Below, in pieces: positions 27,290-36,776 of a DNA stretch of 64,000 nucleotides. How positions within the stretch are numbered: position 1 is the first letter of the stretch; each line of letters starts with the position of its first letter. The notes beneath the pieces are model-generated. The model searched no databases. It saw only the letters and a list, made by a program, of their open reading frames with translations, and was not told the DNA's origin. The translations under genes were made by a program, and so were the position numbers. The stretch spans positions 744,001 to 808,000 of the forward strand of contig CABHOK010000002.1 of the NCBI GenBank assembly GCA_902168205.1, given 5' to 3'. The DNA is from an uncultured Chitinophaga sp. (GTDB lineage Bacteria > Bacteroidota > Bacteroidia > Cytophagales > Cyclobacteriaceae).

Positions 27290-27618
27290 AGGATTCAGCT
27301 TATCATCAGCCTTCAGGCTTAATCTTTTTTCAAAAGAAGCACATTTTGATTAAAAATGGCCCTTTTTCAAAAAGGAAGTGCAAATATATAAGTTGCCCGT
27401 AAACTATCGCAACGTGATCGAAAATTGTTTTTCAAAACCTGCTAATGTTATGAACTTTTTTAAGCTCAGCATTGGTGTGTCAATCTTGCTCTTGTCGCTA
27501 TACCTCACGCTGACTTAACGTTATAACATTAAGAATGTATACATAAACTGATTTGTACAAGATAGCGATTATGGAGTGTTAATCTGTTGACTGCCAAGAA
27601 ATTTCCTGCTCGTGACAA
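27290..27618. other. Gene-free A/T-rich region upstream of tRNA-Ser
   Basis: This 329-base gap carries the predicted promoter of tRNA-Ser and short hairpins such as CCTTTTTCAAAAAGG near 27362-27376. An ATG at 27450 opens only 22 hydrophobic codons and was not accepted as a gene. Confidence 0.5.
27382..27389 (-). promoter_or_regulatory. Predicted -7 promoter box for tRNA-Ser
   Basis: Minus-strand TATATTTG fits TAnnTTTG exactly, with GTTG (3 of 4 to TTTG) 21 bases upstream. It is the best promoter-like site in the gap ahead of tRNA-Ser. Confidence 0.5.
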
Positions 27619-27969
27619 TCAATAATAAACTCTCTTCTTTTCAGTTTTCAAGAGGGAACCAGTCAAGGTTGCAAAGCCTCCTACAAGTGCTCCGATAAAT
27701 GCTGTCGCGAGCATGAGCCAGATTTTTTCTTTCACGGGAAAAATCAGCGCTACTTTTTGTGCGAGGTCTGCTGAAGCATTTACATCGATCACCCAGGCTT
27801 TGGTGAACCAGAGAAGTCCGATAGCGAGGAAGCCCGCCAGGAAATTCGCTTTCGATTTTAAAAGATATCCCATGATAAAGGCCGCAATGGCCAGGCTATA
27901 CCACGGAAGAAATAACTCCGCTATATAGGCCAGGATAAATATAGCGATGACTTGAAGAATGAATTTCAT
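27619..27969 (-). CDS. Small integral membrane protein, unknown function
   Basis: A 116-residue protein with about four hydrophobic helices: residues 1-18, 22-37, 42-60 and 82-107. A short soluble loop (DVNASADLAQKVALIFPVKEK) separates the last two. The start ATG overlaps the stop of the penicillin-acylase gene by four bases, so it is translationally coupled to that enzyme. No family is recognised; it may help anchor or act with the acylase. Confidence 0.8.
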   Translation of the reverse strand: MKFILQVIAIFILAYIAELFLPWYSLAIAAFIMGYLLKSKANFLAGFLAIGLLWFTKAWVIDVNASADLAQKVALIFPVKEKIWLMLATAFIGALVGGFATLTGSLLKTEKKRVYY

Positions 27970-30440
27970 TTCGCTGCAGGATTGAGATTAACTGTAATTG
28001 TTTTTTCTGCTTTGTTGTTCGCTGGCGATTGCAGAAAAAGCAGATTGTGATATTTACCAGAGCACCACGCATCGACCATATCTATATAGTGTGCACTTCC
28101 CGGGTTGCCCGATTGTCCGCCGGGATATACTCCCCATGCTTTAGCACCGGTCTTCTCCAGGCTCACTATCATTCTCCACGAAGGTCCATGTGTCTTGGAA
28201 TGTGCATTAACGATGTCGTGGTTACCACCGGTGAGTACGTGCGCACTCAACGGTTCGAGTCGCAGTAAATGACCTATATAACTGTCTTTATACATCGACC
28301 ACTTCACGGGTTCTTCTGCGTTACTTTTTGCAGCAGTGGTATCTTTTGATGCATGTTCCTGCTTCCACTTGTCGATGTCTTCAACACTTAGTGCAAAAGC
28401 TTTTCGGAGTACATCCCTTGCCGTCTCTTTTTCGGGCGTGCCTTGTATATCAAAGAACGTAAGGTCCGGTTTCTCCCTGATAAGCCGAATGGTGTTATAG
28501 GTTGTCGGGCGCGTGAGTGTGATTTTGTTCTTCTCCAGTTCATCCCAGATCAACGGCATCAATACATCCCACCAGGCTTCGTAGTATGAAGCTCCTTCGG
28601 AATCTTTATCATTGATATAGTTCCACGACTTTAAGATTTGAAATGCTTTTGCCTGTTTGGGGGAAAGGTGTGCTGAGTCCAATTGACTTAAAAACACCGG
28701 GAGACTTTCAGCTGCTTTCAAATTATAATTATCGTTTTGCAGCTTCATCATGTCTTCTATCGTGATACCTTTTGATTCATTCAATACCGTATTGATCCTT
28801 CGATTACGATACGCTTCATAATGCGAAGCCGTTATATAGTAAGGATACGTTGCATCCACCGGGTATTGATTTGCCGAACTCACAAAACCGCGCACCGGAT
28901 TTTTATACTGTACATTCTGATCATTCGGAATATAAGCCTGCCATCCGTTGGAGGTTTTGCTGCCATCGAGTATAAATTTACCTTCGAAGATTCTGCGTAC
29001 CGGAAATTTACCCTGAACACGCATTGCTATATCTCCGGCAGCGGATGCAAAGACAAAGTTCTGCGGAGGTGTTGAGAAATGATTCAACGCATCCAGATAA
29101 TCGTTGTGATTTTTAGCACGATTCAATTTATAGAACGTCATCAGTTCTTCCGACTCATCGTGCGCCATCCACCGGAAAGCGTGTTGTACAAGATTATTCT
29201 CGGCATGGAAATCTTCATCGTACGTAATAGGCCCCCAATGAGTATATATTACCGTATCATAAAATATTTCTTTATCGCGGATCTTGATGGCTTCAACAAC
29301 TTTTTTAGTATCAGTCCATTTGCCATCCAGCAAATACTTATCCTTCTTGTCATTCTCAAACTCAATAGCAAACCAATCCACGAGATCACGTTGAGCATTG
29401 GTAACACTCCATGCCACTGAATCAGTAAAACCGATAATGATAGCAGGGGAGCCCGGTAATGACGCGCCCATGGCATTGATACCCGGTGCGTGTAACTGAA
29501 CAATATACCAGAGCGAAGGCAGCGATAAATTAAGATGTGGATCACCACAGACAATAGGAGCACCCGTAGCAGTCTTGCTGCCACTCACAGCCCAGTTGTT
29601 ACTACCCGTGGTAGGGTCGGAGGCAGGTAGTTTTTTAACATTGATATATTCATCCGGAACACTGTGTGGTATAGTATCAAACGCGATCGGTTTAAACTTC
29701 CACCCATTGACATTATCAACGATCGGATCGCCAATCGGTTCGCGGTCCGGGTATAGCAGCTCGACTACATCTTTGCCATATAGTTTTAACGCATTGCTCA
29801 TCTCGATATCTTTATCGCCCATGCAAAGTGTTTTTGCCATGTTCTTGAGTAACAGTGCGCACTTTAAAGTAGTCCATGGCTCGGGTTTATAGTCGAGGAG
29901 TTTATACTCGAACGGCATTGTCTTATCCGTAAGTGAAGCAATGTATGCATTAACCCCCTCGGTATATTTCTCGATCATGGTTCGGGTAGTCGGGTTCTTC
30001 ATCATGCCCGCCAAAGCTTTTTCAGCACCGTATACCATGCCGAGTCTTCGGTTGGAGCGATCACTCTCCAGCGCCACTTCTCCTACAATCTCCGATACTC
30101 TTCCAGCAGCAGCGTGCGTCTGAATTTCCATTTGCCACAGGCGATGCATTGCAGTGATATAGCCTTGGGCGAGGTAAAGATCAGCATCGTTTTCAGCGAA
30201 GATGTGTGGGATCATCAAACTATCGAATACAACGGTAACCTTACCCGTCAGACCGGGAATAGCAGGTTGTTCGGGTATACTATCGCCTTTTGCTTCGATG
30301 TTCTGCCAGAAGCCGTGAAAAGGATCGAGGAACCTGCCGAGTGGAGGAAGTCGATTTCCCTTCACAATATGGCTGTTATCCAAGAGGTAAATGAGTCCCG
30401 CAGTGATCAGAAAGCAGAGAAGGAACTTAAAAACTTTCAT
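27966..30440 (-). CDS. Penicillin acylase-family N-terminal nucleophile hydrolase
   Basis: An exported amidohydrolase of about 824 residues. The start at 30440 gives an N-terminal signal-anchor (MKVFKFLLCFLITAGLIYLL); the frame is open to a TTG at 30545. The alpha chain region includes IPHIFAENDADLYLAQGYITAMHRLWQME. The autocatalytic cut and new N-terminal Ser are expected at TTGSNNWAVSG, with GDPHLNLSLPSLWYI following. C-terminal GGQSGNPGSAHYIDMVDAW also fits. Such enzymes cleave amide-linked acyl groups, for example from N-acyl homoserine lactones or beta-lactams; the true substrate is not visible. It is divergent from the KDO gene pair. Confidence 0.93.
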   Translation of the reverse strand: MKVFKFLLCFLITAGLIYLLDNSHIVKGNRLPPLGRFLDPFHGFWQNIEAKGDSIPEQPAIPGLTGKVTVVFDSLMIPHIFAENDADLYLAQGYITAMHRLWQMEIQTHAAAGRVSEIVGEVALESDRSNRRLGMVYGAEKALAGMMKNPTTRTMIEKYTEGVNAYIASLTDKTMPFEYKLLDYKPEPWTTLKCALLLKNMAKTLCMGDKDIEMSNALKLYGKDVVELLYPDREPIGDPIVDNVNGWKFKPIAFDTIPHSVPDEYINVKKLPASDPTTGSNNWAVSGSKTATGAPIVCGDPHLNLSLPSLWYIVQLHAPGINAMGASLPGSPAIIIGFTDSVAWSVTNAQRDLVDWFAIEFENDKKDKYLLDGKWTDTKKVVEAIKIRDKEIFYDTVIYTHWGPITYDEDFHAENNLVQHAFRWMAHDESEELMTFYKLNRAKNHNDYLDALNHFSTPPQNFVFASAAGDIAMRVQGKFPVRRIFEGKFILDGSKTSNGWQAYIPNDQNVQYKNPVRGFVSSANQYPVDATYPYYITASHYEAYRNRRINTVLNESKGITIEDMMKLQNDNYNLKAAESLPVFLSQLDSAHLSPKQAKAFQILKSWNYINDKDSEGASYYEAWWDVLMPLIWDELEKNKITLTRPTTYNTIRLIREKPDLTFFDIQGTPEKETARDVLRKAFALSVEDIDKWKQEHASKDTTAAKSNAEEPVKWSMYKDSYIGHLLRLEPLSAHVLTGGNHDIVNAHSKTHGPSWRMIVSLEKTGAKAWGVYPGGQSGNPGSAHYIDMVDAWCSGKYHNLLFLQSPANNKAEKTITVNLNPAAK

Positions 30441-30526
30441 GTACAGTTTAGGTTTGAGTGCTTGAAAGTAAAAACCTTTTTCTAATTTTCGGAGCACAAT
30501 TCCGTGAAAACTCAACAGTAAATCGT

Positions 30527-31066
30527 TTGAAACAGATTCTTGCAAGATATACCAAGGAACAGGTAAAGAAGGCTGGCACTATAAAAGCCATATTTTTTGA
30601 TGTGGATGGCGTTTTGTCGGAAGGAAAGATCATCTATGACGAGACCGGCAAGGAGATCAAGAATTTTAATGTGAAGGATGGTCAGATCATCAGTCATTTG
30701 CGCAAAGCAGGCATCATTACAGGGGCTATTTCAGGACGAGAATCCGGAGCAACTACAAAACGTTGTGCTGAATTGAAGATTGACTTTTGTCACCAGGGTA
30801 TTCTTGACAAAGCCTCAACATTCGAAAAACTGGTGAAGCATTATAAACTCAATGCAAAGGAAGTTGCCTTCATCGGGGATGATATTAACGATCTTGTTGT
30901 TTTCAGACTGGCAGGTTTCAGTGTTTGTCCGGCAGATACATTTCAGTATATAAAAGATGAAGTTGACCTGGTAACATTTGCCAAAGGCGGTAAAGGAGTA
31001 TTGCGCGAAGTAGCAGACCTCGTGTTGTCGGCACGTGGTGAGTTTGAGAAGATTATTAAAGGGTAA
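30527..31066 (+). CDS. KdsC-like HAD phosphatase (3-deoxy-manno-octulosonate-8-phosphate phosphatase)
   Basis: HAD subfamily IIIA phosphatase with the nucleophile motif FFDVDGVLSEG, conserved GAISGRES and VAFIGDDINDLVVFRLAG for Mg binding. It removes phosphate from KDO-8-phosphate in lipopolysaccharide core synthesis. The gene just downstream, kdsA, makes that substrate. The start is uncertain: the frame opens at GTG 30458, but a TTG at 30527 yields LKQILARYTKEQVKKAGTIK, the usual family N-terminus, and leaves room for a divergent promoter with the acylase gene. Confidence 0.88.
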   Translation: MKQILARYTKEQVKKAGTIKAIFFDVDGVLSEGKIIYDETGKEIKNFNVKDGQIISHLRKAGIITGAISGRESGATTKRCAELKIDFCHQGILDKASTFEKLVKHYKLNAKEVAFIGDDINDLVVFRLAGFSVCPADTFQYIKDEVDLVTFAKGGKGVLREVADLVLSARGEFEKIIKG

Positions 31067-31075
31067 ATTATCAAC

Positions 31076-31903
31076 ATGGAAATATTCAAGGATAAAGTTC
31101 AGATCGCAGATAAAGTTACACTTGGTGGTAACAAGATGGTATTGTTTGCCGGCCCTTGTGCTGCCGAGAGTTACGAGATCTGTATCGGGACAGGAAGTAA
31201 AGTAAAAGAGCTCTGTGAGAAGCTCGACATTCAATATGTATTTAAGTCGTCATTCGATAAAGCGAATCGTACGTCATCAGGTTCGTATCGCGGACCATCG
31301 AAAGAAGACGGACTTGAAATTCTCGCGCGTGTAAAGAAAGAATTAGGTGTACCGATTGTAACTGATGTTCATGAATCGTATCAATGTGCAGAGGTTGCTG
31401 AAGTAGCCGATGTATTGCAGATACCAGCGTTCTTGTGCCGCCAGACAGATTTACTGAAAGCAGCTGCGCGTACCGGCAAAGCAGTAAAGATCAAGAAAGG
31501 TCAGTTCATGGCTCCAGAAGACATGAAGTATGCTGTTGATAAAGTGAGAGGCGAGAACAACAACAATGTATTTCTGACCGAACGGGGAGCAAGCTTCGGC
31601 TATCATACTTTGATTGTAGATATACGTTCACTCCCCATCATGCGTCAATATACTCCGGTAATTTTCGATGTTACACACTCGGTACAACAACCCGGTGGTA
31701 AAGGCGGATCATCCGGAGGACAACGTGAGTTCGCGCCCTTCCTCGCGCGTGCTGCAGCCGCAGCGGGTGTAGATGGTTTCTTCATCGAAACACACCCGAA
31801 CCCGGAAGTAGCATTAAGCGATGGACCTAACATGATACCGCTTCACGAGATGGAAGAATTCCTGAAGATGCTGAAGCGTTATTGGGAGCTTGGGAAAGGT
31901 TGA
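31076..31903 (+). CDS. kdsA: 3-deoxy-8-phosphooctulonate synthase
   Basis: Condenses arabinose-5-phosphate with phosphoenolpyruvate to KDO-8-phosphate for lipopolysaccharide. Family signatures in the 275-residue TIM barrel: [73 protein letters not shown] and [13 protein letters not shown] cysteine at the metal position (GPC) points to the metal-dependent class, although other metal ligands were not checked against structure. Nine bases separate it from the phosphatase gene; the two form an operon. Confidence 0.96.
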   Translation: MEIFKDKVQIADKVTLGGNKMVLFAGPCAAESYEICIGTGSKVKELCEKLDIQYVFKSSFDKANRTSSGSYRGPSKEDGLEILARVKKELGVPIVTDVHESYQCAEVAEVADVLQIPAFLCRQTDLLKAAARTGKAVKIKKGQFMAPEDMKYAVDKVRGENNNNVFLTERGASFGYHTLIVDIRSLPIMRQYTPVIFDVTHSVQQPGGKGGSSGGQREFAPFLARAAAAAGVDGFFIETHPNPEVALSDGPNMIPLHEMEEFLKMLKRYWELGKG

Positions 31904-32412
31904 CGTTAGTCCATTATCAGCTAATCGTTTTCTTGAGGTTGAGACTTCGTTTGAATGGGAAGTATATATTTCCTTTCGTAATAAAGCTAAAATCCAGGAG
32001 CACAAAGGACGCGAAGAAGACACCGAGTAACACAAAGGAAATCCCTTCGTGCAGCTTTGTGCCTTCTTTGTGATTTCTCTGTGTTTCTGGATTTTTTCTG
32101 CGTCCATCCGCGAAATCTGCGGGCCCCTTCACTAACTGCTGTTTGTAAAACAGAAAAATTTCCACTTCGTCTCCGAATATCCTTGTAGACTCGGCCATTC
32201 GTTCTACCTTTGCCAATACTCTACAAAGTTAGTGGTTTATGTATCGATCAGATTCAGGTAATACTTTTTTTTACGCGCATCTTACTGCATGTCAGATAAT
32301 TGACTGTTCATTCGAACACAATTGTAGCGCTTGTAAACACAGTTGTTGCGGGCAATAAAACCTGCCGCTGAATCATCTCCACCAAGTAACGATCACAAAA
32401 GCATTAATATCC
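31904..32412. other. Gene-free region between kdsA and cysC
   Basis: About 500 bases with no supported gene. The left part holds the imperfect palindromic CACAGAG-type repeat (31990-32096). The right part (32217-32412) is the likely promoter region of the sulfate-activation operon and contains a small GC hairpin near 32349-32370, but no riboswitch class could be recognised. Confidence 0.6.
31990..32096. repeat. Palindromic CACAAAG/CACAGAG dispersed repeat
   Basis: The left arm starts AATCCAGGAGCACAAAGGAC and the right arm, read in reverse, starts AATCCAGAAACACAGAG. Together they form an imperfect inverted repeat around a centre near 32043. Words such as GAAGAAGACAC and CACAAAG are shared with the copies at 13021-13072 and 18961-19010. 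Confidence 0.75.
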
Positions 32413-33009
32413 TTGAATCACATTTATCCCATAAAAACAAAAGTAAGCAGACATCAGCGCGAACAATTGCTGCAACAGCGTCCGCTGCTGATCTGGTTTA
32501 CAGGTTTATCAGGTTCCGGTAAATCAACACTCGCGGTTCAACTCGAAGCGCAACTGCACGATGCTGGATTCAAAACATACCTGCTCGATGGCGATAACAT
32601 TCGTGCGGGACTGAACAAAGACCTGACGTTTACGGATGAAGGTCGCGTAGAAAACATTCGCAGAATAGGAGAGGTGTCCAAGCTGATGCTTGATGCCGGT
32701 ATCATTGTACTGTCGGCATTTATATCTCCGTTTCATGCCGATCGCGAACAGGTAAAGAATATAGTAGGAAGTGAAAACTACCTGGAAGTATTTGTCGATA
32801 CGCCCATTGAGATTTGTGAGCAGCGCGATGTGAAAGGACTGTACAAAAAAGCACGAGCAGGTGAAGTAAAGAATTTCACCGGTATAGATTCGCCTTACGA
32901 GGCGCCTCAGAACCCTGATATAGCTATACCAACCCATCGCTATAGTGTTGAAGAATCGGTCGATCAGTTGATGAACCGTATTTTGCCGAGAGTTACCGCA
33001 GAATCGTAA
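32413..33009 (+). CDS. cysC: Adenylylsulfate kinase
   Basis: Phosphorylates APS to PAPS. The P-loop is GLSGSGKS at 31-38; DGDNIRAGLNKDLTF and ENIRRIGEVSKLMLDAGIIVLSAFISP are family motifs, and CEQRDVKGLYKKARAGEVKNFTGIDSPYE completes the lid region. The 198 residues form a stand-alone kinase, not fused to CysN. The start is a TTG at 32413. First gene of cysC-D-N-Q. Confidence 0.95.
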   Translation: MNHIYPIKTKVSRHQREQLLQQRPLLIWFTGLSGSGKSTLAVQLEAQLHDAGFKTYLLDGDNIRAGLNKDLTFTDEGRVENIRRIGEVSKLMLDAGIIVLSAFISPFHADREQVKNIVGSENYLEVFVDTPIEICEQRDVKGLYKKARAGEVKNFTGIDSPYEAPQNPDIAIPTHRYSVEESVDQLMNRILPRVTAES

Positions 33010-33049
33010 AAGAGAGATATATAGTATAGAGATAATAGTAAACAACGAG

Positions 33050-33958
33050 ATGAGCCACCAATATTATTTAAGTCACCTGAAAGAACTGGAAGCCGAGGCG
33101 ATCTTTGTGATCCGTGAAGTAGTAGCCCAGTTTGAAAAACCTGCCCTGTTATTTTCAGGAGGGAAAGACTCCATCGTGCTGGCATACCTGTCACGTAAAG
33201 CTTTTGCTCCTGCGCGTATACCCTTCCCGTTGGTACACATTGATACCGGACACAACTTCCCGGAGACCATGGAGTATCGCGACTGGCTCGTAAACGAGTT
33301 GGGAGTTAAACTGATTGTAGGTTCCGTACAGGAAAGTATAGATAAAGGTCGTGCAAAAGAAGAGACCGGCTATAACGCAAGCCGTAACTCGCTGCAGACG
33401 GTAACGCTGCTGGATACCATCGAGCAACATAAATTTGATGCTGCTATGGGTGGTGCCAGACGCGATGAGGAAAAGGCACGCGCGAAAGAACGCTTCTTTT
33501 CACACCGCGATGAATTTGGACAATGGGATCCGAAGAATCAGCGCCCGGAGTTATGGAATCTCTTTAACGGACGTAAACATATAGGCGAACACTTCCGTGT
33601 ATTCCCAATTTCCAACTGGACAGAAATGGATGTATGGCAATATATACACCTTGAAAATATACCCATCCCGAAATTATACTATTCACACGAACGTGAAGTG
33701 ATCATCCGCGATGGTGCTATACTTTCAACATCACCGTGGTTAAAACTGAAACCGGATGAAGTACCGATGAAGATGACGGTGCGCTTCCGTACCTGTGGCG
33801 ATATGCCGATAACAGGTGCTGTTGTATCGGATGCCGATACAGTAGAAAAAATTATTGCTGAAGTAGCAGCGTCACGCAAAACAGAACGCGGCACGCGCGC
33901 AGATGACAAACGCTCTGAAACAGCCATGGAAGACCGTAAGAAATCAGGTTACTTTTAA
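33050..33958 (+). CDS. cysD: Sulfate adenylyltransferase subunit 2
   Basis: ATP-pyrophosphatase-fold subunit that adenylates sulfate to APS together with CysN. The PP-loop FSGGKDSIVLAYL lies near residues 35-47. FPLVHIDTGHNFPETMEYRD, AMGGARRDEEKARAKERFFS and RVFPISNWTEMDVWQYI are characteristic. The 302-residue length is normal. It lies 40 bases after cysC and 23 before cysN. Confidence 0.97.
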   Translation: MSHQYYLSHLKELEAEAIFVIREVVAQFEKPALLFSGGKDSIVLAYLSRKAFAPARIPFPLVHIDTGHNFPETMEYRDWLVNELGVKLIVGSVQESIDKGRAKEETGYNASRNSLQTVTLLDTIEQHKFDAAMGGARRDEEKARAKERFFSHRDEFGQWDPKNQRPELWNLFNGRKHIGEHFRVFPISNWTEMDVWQYIHLENIPIPKLYYSHEREVIIRDGAILSTSPWLKLKPDEVPMKMTVRFRTCGDMPITGAVVSDADTVEKIIAEVAASRKTERGTRADDKRSETAMEDRKKSGYF

Positions 33959-33981
33959 TCACTCAAATCATCTGAAGAAAA

Positions 33982-35241
33982 ATGAATTCGTATTTAAATA
34001 ATCAGCTGCTCCGATTTACAACTGCAGGTAGTGTAGACGATGGAAAGAGTACATTGATCGGACGTTTGCTATACGACAGTAAATCTATATTTGAAGATCA
34101 ACTGGAAGCCGTGGAGGCATCAAGCGCACGCAAAGGGTTTGACTATGTAGATCTCTCATTACTCACAGACGGTTTGAAGTCCGAGCGCGAGCAGGGTATA
34201 ACCATCGATGTAGCGTATCGTTATTTCGCTACACCCAAACGTAAATTTATTATTGCCGATACACCGGGCCATATACAATATACCCGTAACATGGTAACGG
34301 GCGCGTCTACGGCAAACCTTGCACTCATTCTCATAGATGCACGCAAAGGATTGGTAGAGCAAACGTATCGTCACTCCTTCATAGCATCGTTGCTGAAAAT
34401 TCCGCACATCATTGTTTGTGTAAACAAGATGGACCTGGTGAATTATAGCGAAGATGTATTCGACAAGATTGTGGAAGAGTATAAAGCGTTCTCATCTAAA
34501 CTCGAAGTATCCGATATACAGTTCGTGCCGATCAGCGCACTCGCAGGCGACAATGTTGTGAATCGCTCCGAGAACATGGCGTGGTACCAAGGTGCTACAT
34601 TATTGCACATGCTGGAGACAGCACATATCGAAAGCGATCATAATCATATCGACAGCCGCTTCCCGGTGCAGTATGTAATTCGCCCGCAGTCTAAAGAGTA
34701 TCATGATTTCAGAGGATATGCTGGACGTGTGGCCGGTGGTATATTCAGACCAGGCGATGATGTAGTGGTGTTGCCTTCCGGGTTTCAATCGAAGATCAAG
34801 GAAATATATACCGGTAGCGAAGTGTTGGAAGAAGCATTTGCACCGATGTCAGTAACCATCACGCTGCAGGATGAAATTGACATCAGCCGCGGTGATATTA
34901 TAGCGAAGCCTAACAATCATCCGCAATCCGAGCAGGATATAGACCTGATGCTTTGCTGGATGAACCAGAAACCGATCAATCTCAATACGAAATTCTATGT
35001 ACGCCACACCACGCGCGATGTAAAAGGTGTGTTGAAGGAGATTCAGTATAAACTTGATATCAACAACCTGCACCGCGTAGAGAACGTTGATCAACTGGTA
35101 ATGAACGACATTGCCCGTGTGAAAATACGCACAGCGCAACCGTTGTTTTTCGACAGCTACCGTAAGAACCGCATTACAGGAAGTGTTATCCTGGTAGATG
35201 AAGGAACGAATGAGACAGTAGCTGCGGGAATGATTGTATAA
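33982..35241 (+). CDS. cysN: Sulfate adenylyltransferase subunit 1 (GTPase)
   Basis: EF-Tu-like GTPase whose GTP hydrolysis drives APS formation. G1 is AGSVDDGKST at residues 15-24, G3 is DTPGHIQYTRNM, and G4 is VNKMDL. The protein is 419 residues and ends after the beta-barrel domains, with no CysC domain fused, in agreement with the separate cysC upstream. Confidence 0.97.
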   Translation: MNSYLNNQLLRFTTAGSVDDGKSTLIGRLLYDSKSIFEDQLEAVEASSARKGFDYVDLSLLTDGLKSEREQGITIDVAYRYFATPKRKFIIADTPGHIQYTRNMVTGASTANLALILIDARKGLVEQTYRHSFIASLLKIPHIIVCVNKMDLVNYSEDVFDKIVEEYKAFSSKLEVSDIQFVPISALAGDNVVNRSENMAWYQGATLLHMLETAHIESDHNHIDSRFPVQYVIRPQSKEYHDFRGYAGRVAGGIFRPGDDVVVLPSGFQSKIKEIYTGSEVLEEAFAPMSVTITLQDEIDISRGDIIAKPNNHPQSEQDIDLMLCWMNQKPINLNTKFYVRHTTRDVKGVLKEIQYKLDINNLHRVENVDQLVMNDIARVKIRTAQPLFFDSYRKNRITGSVILVDEGTNETVAAGMIV

Positions 35242-35256
35242 ATTGTAAATTTCCGG

Positions 35257-36021
35257 ATGGATATTCATAATTCGCTGCTGACATTAGCCATTCGCGCATC
35301 AGAAGAAGCCTGCAGGGAAATCTTGCAGGTATATCATTCCGGAGATTTTCAAGCTGAATCGAAAGGCGATAACTCTCCGCTAACGCGTGCCGATAAACAG
35401 GCACATCATGTTATTGCATCTATACTCGAAACGTCCGGGTTGCCTGTGCTGAGCGAAGAAGGTAAAGCTATACCATACGCGGAACGCAAAGACTGGCAAT
35501 ACTTCTGGATGGTTGATCCGCTGGACGGCACCAAAGAATTTCTGAAACGCAACGGTGAATTTACAGTAAACATTGCGCTCATTCATGAAGGTATAGCCGT
35601 GTTGGGAGTTGTTGCTATACCCGTTACCGGTGAAGTGTTTTATGCCACACAAGGTAAAGGTGCGTTTGTAAAACGTGCAAACGGAGTTACGCCACTGGCC
35701 AAACGTTTGCCGGTTGATCTGAAACAACCTCATTTACGGGTGGTAGCATCGCGTTCGCATATGAACGATGAGACAAGAACATTCATTGAAGCACTTCAGG
35801 AACCCACACTCGTATCGCAAGGCAGCAGTTTAAAATTCTTATTGCTGGCCGAAAACAAGGCCGATGTATACCCGCGCTATGCACCTACCATGGAATGGGA
35901 CACCGCAGCAGCGCATATCATTATGAACGAAATCGGACTCAAAGTTCTTCAACTCCACGAACGGGAAGAACTCGTATATAATAAAGAGAACCTGTTGAAT
36001 CCGCACTTCCTGGTGCGATAG
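35257..36021 (+). CDS. cysQ: 3'(2'),5'-bisphosphate nucleotidase
   Basis: Removes the 3'-phosphate from PAP, the by-product of PAPS use, recycling AMP and avoiding inhibition. Inositol-monophosphatase fold: SPLTRADKQAHHVI, LSEEGK with the metal-binding Glu, WMVDPLDGTKEF (metal-binding DPLDGT) and PTMEWDTAAAHII near the C-terminus. It begins 15 bases after cysN, so it belongs to the same operon. Confidence 0.95.
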   Translation: MDIHNSLLTLAIRASEEACREILQVYHSGDFQAESKGDNSPLTRADKQAHHVIASILETSGLPVLSEEGKAIPYAERKDWQYFWMVDPLDGTKEFLKRNGEFTVNIALIHEGIAVLGVVAIPVTGEVFYATQGKGAFVKRANGVTPLAKRLPVDLKQPHLRVVASRSHMNDETRTFIEALQEPTLVSQGSSLKFLLLAENKADVYPRYAPTMEWDTAAAHIIMNEIGLKVLQLHEREELVYNKENLLNPHFLVR

Positions 36022-36042
36022 GCACACCGTTGTATCCATAGC

Positions 36043-36060
36043 GCAAGCCTTCTGGCTTGC
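36043..36060. repeat. Short perfect hairpin after cysQ
   Basis: GCAAGCC, loop TTCT, GGCTTGC. The T-tract expected of a terminator is missing downstream (CGTTGATAAAAAAAA), so it may be a dispersed palindrome instead. Confidence 0.5.
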
Positions 36061-36218
36061 CGTTGATAAAAAAAATGTTGTTAAGAACTCGTCCTTCCTC
36101 GTAATGTTGACATAATAACCTGAACACCGCATCTTTATAGTACGCCTCGCGTTTGGAAGAGCACGGGCATGCCGAACAGGCTATGAGACAATAGTCAGCA
36201 AAAATCACACGTATAAAG

Positions 36219-36776
36219 GTGAAAGCATATTCTGAAGAGGACTTGATCAAATACCTGAAAGAAGGTCACGAAAGTGCTTTCCGGATTGTGTTTGACCAAT
36301 ACTACCGTCCGCTGACACTTTTTGCGATGAAGTATATTGGTGATGTGGAGGAATCGAAAGAGATCGTCCAGGAATTTTTTATCCGCTTCTGGACCAAACA
36401 CGATGCCATCAACATTCGCTTTTCGCTTAAAACATATTTATACCACGGAGTACGCAATGCGTGTCTCAATTTTATAGAGTCCAATAAAGTTGTGCAGCGC
36501 CACATGCGCGACTATAATAAAGCCGATCTCTCCAGTGATAATCCGCTTGAGCGCATACTGGTTGCCGAGCAGGAGGAACTTTTCATGCAGGCCATCGATC
36601 GCCTGCCTGAAAAATGTCGTGAAATATTTTTCCTCAGCCGTATGGAGAAACTATCCAATCAGGCTATAGCCGATCAGTTGCAACTTTCTGTTAAAACGGT
36701 GGAAGGCCAGATATCCATAGCATTAAAACGATTACGCGATCTTCTCATCTCTGTTTTTATACTGCTGTTTTCGTAG
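36219..36776 (+). CDS. ECF-type RNA polymerase sigma factor (FecI-like)
   Basis: A 185-residue sigma-70 family member with regions 2 and 4 only. Region 2: FRIVFDQYYRPLTLFAMKYIGDVEESKEIVQEFFIRFWTKHD. Region 4: LPEKCREIFFLSRMEKLSNQAIADQLQLSVKTVEGQISIALKRLR, with the DNA-reading helix. The start is a GTG at 36219. The protein should direct transcription of the SusC/SusD genes downstream and be held by the FecR-like anti-sigma at 38733. Unusually, a secreted-protein gene lies between them. Confidence 0.93.
   Translation: MKAYSEEDLIKYLKEGHESAFRIVFDQYYRPLTLFAMKYIGDVEESKEIVQEFFIRFWTKHDAINIRFSLKTYLYHGVRNACLNFIESNKVVQRHMRDYNKADLSSDNPLERILVAEQEELFMQAIDRLPEKCREIFFLSRMEKLSNQAIADQLQLSVKTVEGQISIALKRLRDLLISVFILLFS

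Noticed and set aside
27450-27518. 22-codon hydrophobic open frame (MNFFKLSIGV...)
   Set aside because: Too short, no partner gene and no other evidence; could be chance in an A/T-rich gap.
32222-32412. Riboswitch ahead of the sulfate-activation genes
   Set aside because: A small hairpin is present (GCGG...CCGC near 32349-32370), but no conserved core of a SAM or other riboswitch class could be recognised.
36043-36060. Terminator of the cys operon
   Set aside because: The stem is perfect but no T-tract follows within a few bases, so it was listed only as a hairpin.
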